64,000 nt of DNA from Arthrobacter_B sp038069765 (GTDB lineage Bacteria > Actinomycetota > Actinomycetes > Actinomycetales > Micrococcaceae), in contig NZ_JBBPFS010000003.1 of the NCBI RefSeq assembly GCF_038069765.1, forward strand, positions 62,001 to 126,000. The letters are read 5' to 3'. The stretch's first letter is position 1. The number at the start of each line of letters is the position of its first letter. A model generated the notes under the pieces. It was not told the origin of the DNA. It was given only the letters and a program-made list of their open reading frames with translations, and made no database searches. A program made the translations under genes and the position numbers. Positions 59,026-64,000 of this stretch are shown one piece after another.

Positions 59026-60600
59026 ATGAAGACTACTGAAATGGCCGGTACGGCAGTTGACCTGGGGGTCGGTCCGCTGACCGCGGAAGAGATCGTCGCC
59101 GTCGCCCGGCACGGCGCCGCTGTGGCGCTGTCCCCCTCCGCCCTGACCGCGATGGAGTCCTCCCGCGGGGTCATCGAGGAACTCGCGGCCGACGACAAAC
59201 CGCACTACGGGGTGTCCACCGGCTTCGGCGCGCTGGCCGTCAAGCAGATCGTTCCGGAACAGCGCCGGCAGCTGCAGCGTTCGCTCATCCGCAGCCACGC
59301 GGCGTCGTCGGGAGCCGAGGTGGACCGCGAAGTGATCCGCGCCCTGATGCTGAACCGGCTCGCCACCCTGGCCACCGGCCGCACCGGCGTCCGGCCCGCC
59401 GTCGCCCTGGCCTATGCCGGGCTCCTCAACGCCGGCATCACGCCCGTCGTCGGCGAGTACGGCTCGCTGGGCTGCTCCGGCGATCTGGCTCCCCTCTCGC
59501 ACTGTGCCCTGGCCCTGATGGGTGAAGGCGAAGTGCGCAACGCCGACGGCGCACTGGTCCCCGCGGCGGCAGCCCTGGCCGCCGCCGGGCTGGAGGCCGT
59601 GGAACTGCAGGAGAAGGAGGGCCTGGCCCTGATCAACGGCACCGACGGAATGCTGGGCATGCTCACGCTCGCCAACGCCGACCTGCGCCGGCTGCTGGCC
59701 ACCGCCGACCTTGCCGCGGCAATGAGCGTGGAGGGACTGCTTGGCAGCGACGCAGTGTTTGCGGCGGATCTGCAGGCCCTGCGGCCGCAGCCCGGGCAGG
59801 GCGAATCCGCAGCGAACATCCGTGCCGTGCTGGCCGGATCGGCGCTGATCGAAGAGCAGAAAACCGGCGGGTTCACCCGGGTCCAGGACGCCTACTCGCT
59901 GCGCTGCGCACCGCAGGTCCACGGCGCCGCCCGGTCCACGCTTTTGCACGCGGAAAACGTTGCGGACTGTGAGCGCGCCTCGGCCATCGACAACCCGGTG
60001 GTGACCCTTGACGGCCGGCTGGAGTCAAACGGCAACTTCCACGGTGCACCCGTGGGCTACGTGCTGGATTTCCTGGCTATCGCCGTCGCCGACGTCGCGT
60101 CCATGAGCGAACGTCGCACCGACCGTTTCCTGGACCGCAACCGCAGCCACGGTCTCAACGCCTTCCTGGCGTTCGATCCGGGCGTGGACTCCGGCCACAT
60201 GATTGCCCAGTACACGCAGGCCGGAATCGTGTCCGAGCTCAAGCGGCTGGCCGTGCCGGCGTCGGTGGATTCGATTCCGTCCTCGGCCATGCAGGAGGAC
60301 CACGTTTCTATGGGCTGGGCCGCCGGCCTGAAGCTGCGCCGGTCCATCGACGGCCTGGCCCGGGTCCTGGCGATCGAACTGCTCACGTCCGCGCGTGCAC
60401 TGGACATGCGCGACGGCGGCCTGGACAGTGCCCGCAGCGCCCCTGCGGTCACGGCGGTGCGGGCTGCCCTGCGCGCCGTCGTTCCCGGACCGGGTCCGGA
60501 CCGGTACCTGGCGCCGGAGATCGAGGCTGCACGGCTGCTGGTGGCCGACGGTTCCCTGCTGGCTGCTGCCGGCGCCGTGCTGGGCGGACCGCTGCTCTAA
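59026..60600 (+). CDS. hutH: Histidine ammonia-lyase
   Basis: 524 residues. Removes ammonia from histidine to give urocanate. The MIO cofactor triad lies in EYGSLGCSGDLAPLSH: it reads Cys150-Ser151-Gly152 instead of the usual Ala-Ser-Gly; Ser and Gly that form the ring are kept. YGVSTGFGAL and SSAMQEDHVSMGW complete the site. Divergent from the hut operon and its regulator. The ATG at 59026 has GGGGAG just upstream; an ATG five codons later is possible. Confidence 0.94.
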   Translation: MKTTEMAGTAVDLGVGPLTAEEIVAVARHGAAVALSPSALTAMESSRGVIEELAADDKPHYGVSTGFGALAVKQIVPEQRRQLQRSLIRSHAASSGAEVDREVIRALMLNRLATLATGRTGVRPAVALAYAGLLNAGITPVVGEYGSLGCSGDLAPLSHCALALMGEGEVRNADGALVPAAAALAAAGLEAVELQEKEGLALINGTDGMLGMLTLANADLRRLLATADLAAAMSVEGLLGSDAVFAADLQALRPQPGQGESAANIRAVLAGSALIEEQKTGGFTRVQDAYSLRCAPQVHGAARSTLLHAENVADCERASAIDNPVVTLDGRLESNGNFHGAPVGYVLDFLAIAVADVASMSERRTDRFLDRNRSHGLNAFLAFDPGVDSGHMIAQYTQAGIVSELKRLAVPASVDSIPSSAMQEDHVSMGWAAGLKLRRSIDGLARVLAIELLTSARALDMRDGGLDSARSAPAVTAVRAALRAVVPGPGPDRYLAPEIEAARLLVADGSLLAAAGAVLGGPLL

Positions 60601-60733
60601 GCCCGGCCGCCCGGCCCGTTCGGCTTGGCGCCGTTCGGCCTGGCGCCGTCGCCTGCTAAAGATCCTCTTCCCGGAGGTTGGGGCCGCACAGCTGCTGCTG
60701 ACGCCGTGCCGGGCAGGCCGCTACTCTGGCCTG

Positions 60734-61033
60734 ATGATGCCTTCGGATTCAGGTTCGCTCCCGGCCCGCCGCCTAACTGCCCGGATCACCGGGGAGGTGC
60801 AGGCGGTGGGGTTCCGCTACCGGACACTGCAGCAGGCCATGCGGCTAGGACTCACGGGGGTGGTGTCCAACAGTCCGGACGGGTCGGTGCACGTGGTGGC
60901 CGAAGGGCCGCAGCCTGCGGTTGACGGGCTGCGGGAGTGGCTCGGGTCCCCCGCCGCGCCCGGCACCGTCCGCGGCATCGAGGAGGCCTTCTCCGATGCC
61001 ACGGGCGAGTTTCCCGACTTCACCACCGGGTAG
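60734..61033 (+). CDS. acyP: Acylphosphatase
   Basis: 99 residues, the family length. Phosphate loop EVQAVGFRYRTL with the key Arg, and the catalytic Asn in GVVSNSPDGSVHVVAEG. It hydrolyses acyl phosphates; the cellular role is still unclear. Two adjacent ATGs (60734, 60737). Alone, after a 133-base gap from hutH. Confidence 0.88.
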   Translation: MMPSDSGSLPARRLTARITGEVQAVGFRYRTLQQAMRLGLTGVVSNSPDGSVHVVAEGPQPAVDGLREWLGSPAAPGTVRGIEEAFSDATGEFPDFTTG

Positions 61034-61086
61034 GGCACCAGCGCGCCCCGAGGCCTAGCAGCCGCGGGGATGCGAGGATTCGGGGT

Positions 61087-61503
61087 GTGGACGCAGATCA
61101 GGAATTTGTCAGGTACCAGGCACGGAATCCCAACCGGCGCGGAGTTCGAGTGGGCATCTTCGGCTTGGCCAACGGGCTGGCCCGGGAGGGGCTGCTGAAG
61201 GATGAGGATTACCGGTGGTGGGCCGCTGCCAACGCCTGGTATGACGCCGCCTACCCGGATCCGAACACTGTTGATCCCGCCGTTTACGACCGCGGAATAA
61301 ACCCCTGTGCCCAGGCTTGGTTCAAAACGACGGCCGGGCACCTGCTGGCCCGAATACCCGGCTACCTCGGCCTTCTGGACCGCTACGGAATCGATTGGGA
61401 GGAATCCCGTTCCCGTGACCCGGGGGAAGCCCTCTACGAAGATGATGTCCAAGTGGTGGTCAACCCCTACCGGGTGGCCGCAGCAGGAAGGCAGCAGCCA
61501 TGA
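61087..61503 (+). CDS. Conserved hypothetical protein, coupled to panE
   Basis: 138 residues, no transmembrane segment or signal peptide. Striking conserved-looking core: GIFGLANGLAREGLLKDEDY, then WWAAANAWYDAAYPDP, PCAQAWFKTTAGHLLARIPG, LYEDDVQVVVNPYRV. I recall similar sequences in other actinobacteria but no assigned function. The GTG start at 61087 is the best candidate (GGGGTGTGG); the stop overlaps the panE ATG (ATGA). It is the only gene directly coupled to panE. Confidence 0.72.
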   Translation: MDADQEFVRYQARNPNRRGVRVGIFGLANGLAREGLLKDEDYRWWAAANAWYDAAYPDPNTVDPAVYDRGINPCAQAWFKTTAGHLLARIPGYLGLLDRYGIDWEESRSRDPGEALYEDDVQVVVNPYRVAAAGRQQP

Positions 61504-62435
61504 AGATCGGGATCATCGGTGCCGGCGGCGTCGGCGCCTACTTTGCCGCAGCCCTGTCCGCCGCAGGACAGGACGTCCACCTCCTTGTCACTCCCCGCCA
61601 CCTTGAGCCGCTGAGGAAGCAAGGGATACGGGTCACCGGCGGCGACGGACGCGACGAGCTGGTCCCCGTTGCCGGCGCCGCAACGGATGCTGCGGCGATT
61701 GGGGAATGCGACGCTGTCATCCTCGCCTGCAAAGCCGGCCACGTCCGCGATGTCATGAAAACTGCGTTGCCCCTCCTCGGCCCCGCCACCCCGGTGCTCC
61801 CCCTGCAGAACGGGGTCACCGCCGCCGGGCAGATCACGGCCGCCGCCGGCCCCGGGCATGCACTGGGCGGTTTGTGCATGATCATCTCGTACCTCGTTGA
61901 ACCGGGACATGTCCACCACGTTGGCGGGCAGCCCGCCGTCCTCGGCGAACTCGACGGCGCACCTGCGCCGCGGGTGCAGGCCCTCGCGGACGCACTGTCC
62001 TCAGCCGGCATCAGGACCCGGATTTCCGGGGACATCAGCTCTGACCTGTGGCGGAAATTCATGCTCATCACGTCCTACGGAGGCGTGGGAGCGCTGTGCC
62101 GCAAGAGCGTCGGGGAAACCCGCAGCCATCCGCCCACCCGGGCACTGGTCCGGGACGCCATGCGCGAAGTAGCCGCCGTCGCCACGGCCGCCGGTGCAGC
62201 ACTCACGGATGACGATGTCCGCTCAACCATGGACCAGTACGACGCCTTCGCGCCCGAGAGCACCGCGTCCATGCAGCGTGACCTCATCGCAGGGCGCCCC
62301 TCCGAGCTTGAGGAACAGAACGGTGCCCTGGTCCGCATCGCCGCCCAGTACAACGTGCCGGTGCCTATCCATACCACCATCTACCGGGCCCTGAGCATCC
62401 TCGATCCCGCCGGGCAGCACAGCGGCATCGCCTAG
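61500..62435 (+). CDS. panE: 2-dehydropantoate 2-reductase family protein
   Basis: 311 residues. N-terminal Rossmann GIIGAGGVGAYFAAALSAAG, substrate segment LPLQNGVTAAGQI, catalytic Lys in LWRKFMLITSYGG and the C-terminal SMQRDLIAGRPSELEEQNG. In the pathway it reduces ketopantoate to pantoate for CoA synthesis. Family members have drifted to other ketoacids, and no other pan gene is near, so the role is likely but not certain. Confidence 0.82.
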   Translation: MKIGIIGAGGVGAYFAAALSAAGQDVHLLVTPRHLEPLRKQGIRVTGGDGRDELVPVAGAATDAAAIGECDAVILACKAGHVRDVMKTALPLLGPATPVLPLQNGVTAAGQITAAAGPGHALGGLCMIISYLVEPGHVHHVGGQPAVLGELDGAPAPRVQALADALSSAGIRTRISGDISSDLWRKFMLITSYGGVGALCRKSVGETRSHPPTRALVRDAMREVAAVATAAGAALTDDDVRSTMDQYDAFAPESTASMQRDLIAGRPSELEEQNGALVRIAAQYNVPVPIHTTIYRALSILDPAGQHSGIA

Positions 62436-62522
62436 ACGCAGCGGTGCTTTTCACTTATGGAGGAGGACGCGGCATCTCGAGCCGTACGGGAACATGTGCC
62501 CGGGAAGTCGTAGGGTGAGCCC

Positions 62523-63497
62523 ATGGAAATTCATCCCCTGGATGTCGGCAACGACCGCGTTATGTCTGCTGCCTATGCCATTGAATGCGCAGCCAACCAA
62601 CGCGTCCGGCCCGGGTGGAGACCGCTTGGCGAGGACGCCCGGATACTGGGGTGGCGCTCCGGTAACGGATGGACCAACACTTTGCTCGGGGCCTGGGACG
62701 GGACAGTGTTGCTTGGCTTCGCCGCAGGGATGACCGCAGATGATGCTGCGGACACGACCTGGATCTTCGTCTGGGTGGAGCCAAAATACCAAAACGCAGG
62801 CGTCGGCTCGGCCCTGGCACGCGCAGCTGAGGCCGCCAGTCCGCCCACCGCTAAGAGGTTCGTCGCCAGCGCCTACCGTCCGGAACCGGCCGCCATAGAC
62901 GCGCTGACCCGGCGCTTCTCGGAGCCGATGGGCTACGCGGCCGCAACAACCGAAACCGTGGTGGAACTGGATCTGCTCACAGCCCCGGTGGCGTCAAAGG
63001 CACCGGCCGGCTATGACATCTGCACCTACGTCAACGGTGTTCCGGAGCGGTACCGCACACAGGTGGGACAGATTAAGGGCCTGGTGGATGCCGAGGCCCC
63101 CAACGGCGACCTGGCGTGGAATGAAACTCCCGTGTCACCGGCGGAATATGCGGCCGAAATGGCCCTCTGGACGGCCCAGGGGTACACAGTTTTTGAAACC
63201 CTGGCAGTGGACTGCACGGGAAACGTGGCCGCCTGGACCTGTTTGCTCGCCGGATCCGATGCCGAACGCCCGGCACAGATTGAGGGGACACTCGTCCTTG
63301 GCGGACACCGTGGCCGAGGTCTGGGAGCAGCGGTCAAACGTGCCTGCCTGAAGCAGGCCAAGGAAACCGCCGCCGTGGAGAAAGTCCGAACGAGCAGCGA
63401 TGACACCAACACCTGGATGCGCTCCATCAACGCCCAACTCGGCTTCCTCCCGGTGGAGGTCGAAGTCATCCTGCAGAAGGAACGCGGTCCGAGGTAA
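62523..63497 (+). CDS. Two-domain GNAT family acetyltransferase
   Basis: 324 residues with two GNAT-like halves. The second (about 155-324) has the acetyl-CoA loop GGHRGRGLGAAVKRACLK; the first (about 1-145) has a weaker loop KYQNAGVGSALARAAEA. Substrate unknown. ATG at 62523 follows GGGTGAG. It ends a rightward run of four small genes. Confidence 0.82.
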   Translation: MEIHPLDVGNDRVMSAAYAIECAANQRVRPGWRPLGEDARILGWRSGNGWTNTLLGAWDGTVLLGFAAGMTADDAADTTWIFVWVEPKYQNAGVGSALARAAEAASPPTAKRFVASAYRPEPAAIDALTRRFSEPMGYAAATTETVVELDLLTAPVASKAPAGYDICTYVNGVPERYRTQVGQIKGLVDAEAPNGDLAWNETPVSPAEYAAEMALWTAQGYTVFETLAVDCTGNVAAWTCLLAGSDAERPAQIEGTLVLGGHRGRGLGAAVKRACLKQAKETAAVEKVRTSSDDTNTWMRSINAQLGFLPVEVEVILQKERGPR

Positions 63498-63557
63498 GAG
63501 CCGGTGGCCCAGGCAAGGGGCCGGTGGCCCAGGGAACGTGAGCGGAACCGGGCAAAG

Positions 63558-63612
63558 AAAAACGCCGGCAGACTATGGGTTGGTTGGGGGAAACAACCCT
63601 AGTCTGCCGGCG
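63558..63612 (-). terminator. Intrinsic terminator for the leftward gene at the right edge
   Basis: Perfect 13-bp outer stem (63563-63575 with 63600-63612) plus an inner 6-bp stem GGGTTG/CAACCC; on the minus strand it is followed by TTTTTCTTT. The 63613-63747 stretch before it holds no recognised gene; it could be the 3' region of the leftward transcript or a small RNA. Confidence 0.8.
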
Positions 63613-63747
63613 CCGGATAGGTCACTACTCTATCCATTCATCACTCGCACCCTTATGAGGTATCTCCTACGATAGTGGCCCCTGCTGGGCGGAGACTGTA
63701 GGAAAGCTGGCAACTCCCTGAACGCCGCCGCGGGGTATTACTACAGG

Positions 63748-63999
63748 TCAGGACGCACGCAGGCGGCTGTCCGGAACATGGTGCTCCCGCGGCTGCGGCA
63801 GCGCGTTGCTGGAGGCCAGCACCAGCGAAGGACGCGGAAGCTTGGACGGTGCGCTGCAGGCCATGTCCGCCGGGCCGACGGGTCCGGCGGAACTCTCCTT
63901 GACGCCCGGCTGCTTCTTCCCGGACGTACGGTCCGCAGAACTGCCGCTCCGTTTGGCGGAGGATGTTTTCGATCCATTGTTGTTGGTGGTCCGGCCTTT
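63748..63999 (-). CDS. C-terminal part of an unrecognised leftward protein
   Basis: The frame enters from the right edge and ends with TGA. About 83 residues: KGRTTNNNGSKTSSAKRSG, then a Pro/Ser-rich stretch and the end LPQPREHHVPDSRLRAS. Third codon positions are G/C-rich and a terminator follows on the same strand, which supports a real gene. Polar and probably disordered; no domain is visible, so no function is offered. Confidence 0.5.
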   Translation of the reverse strand, partial: KGRTTNNNGSKTSSAKRSGSSADRTSGKKQPGVKESSAGPVGPADMACSAPSKLPRPSLVLASSNALPQPREHHVPDSRLRAS

Positions 64000-64000
64000 T

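Overview
The window looks like core chromosome of a high-GC Gram-positive bacterium, most likely an Arthrobacter-type Micrococcaceae. Evidence: strong G/C bias at third codon positions, the actinobacterial order rpsB-tsf-pyrH-frr-cdsA, a DivIVA-repeat protein, an actinobacterial HutF-type histidine pathway, and a SAM-IV-type riboswitch (a class known mainly from Actinomycetales). No phage, insertion sequence, CRISPR array or rRNA operon was seen. The genus is inferred from gene content only.

Layout. 1-5.4 kb: end of a TetR-type regulator, a GNAT enzyme, and a three-gene branched-chain 2-oxoacid dehydrogenase operon (E1 alpha, E1 beta, E2) diverging from an Lrp/AsnC regulator. 5.4-11.6 kb: a monocarboxylate-uptake island in which two sodium:solute symporters, each with a small DUF485-like partner, flank a LytS/LytTR two-component system; the divergent control region carries a CRP-like box and LytTR-type direct repeats. 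11.6-17.3 kb: DivIVA-repeat protein, then leftward rpsB, tsf, pyrH, frr, cdsA, with a 45-bp minisatellite between pyrH and frr. 17.3-26.9 kb: degenerate M23 protein, acyl-CoA dehydrogenase, CAU tRNA, a coupled CDP-alcohol transferase/DMT permease/GT4 operon, holin-X-like membrane protein, sugar porter, malic enzyme. 27.0-28.6 kb: two identical tRNA-Asn genes enclosing a secreted GH10 xylanase. 28.7-33.3 kb: dusB-dgt-dnaG. 33.3-40.7 kb: short-chain fatty acid transporter, YibE/F protein, glyS with a coupled GNAT gene, YdcZ-type exporter, S4 protein, plus two copies of a palindromic intergenic element. 40.7-45.7 kb: two hydrolases, an SRPBCC protein, and metY-metX behind the riboswitch. 45.9-47.9 kb: a VOC protein and an AbiEi-like/DUF559-like gene bracketed by two related 19-bp repeat arrays, which is the best candidate here for an undescribed system. 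47.9-50.9 kb: GH2 glycosidase and a CPBP protein. 50.9-60.6 kb: complete histidine utilisation cluster with an IclR regulator and a repeated palindromic operator. 60.7-64 kb: acylphosphatase, a conserved hypothetical coupled to panE, a double GNAT protein, and the end of a leftward gene.

How it works together. Much of the window concerns carbon and nitrogen scavenging: histidine to glutamate (hutH, hutU, hutI, hutF and an M20 hydrolase), branched-chain oxoacids (bkd), acetate or pyruvate-type acids (two symporters under one two-component system), short-chain fatty acids, malate and plant polysaccharide (GH10, GH2, sugar porter). These sit among housekeeping genes for translation, nucleotide and lipid synthesis, and methionine synthesis by direct sulfhydrylation. 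Genes are tightly packed with many ATGA, GTGA and TGATG overlaps, so translational coupling is common. Short tandem repeats recur in linkers and spacers.
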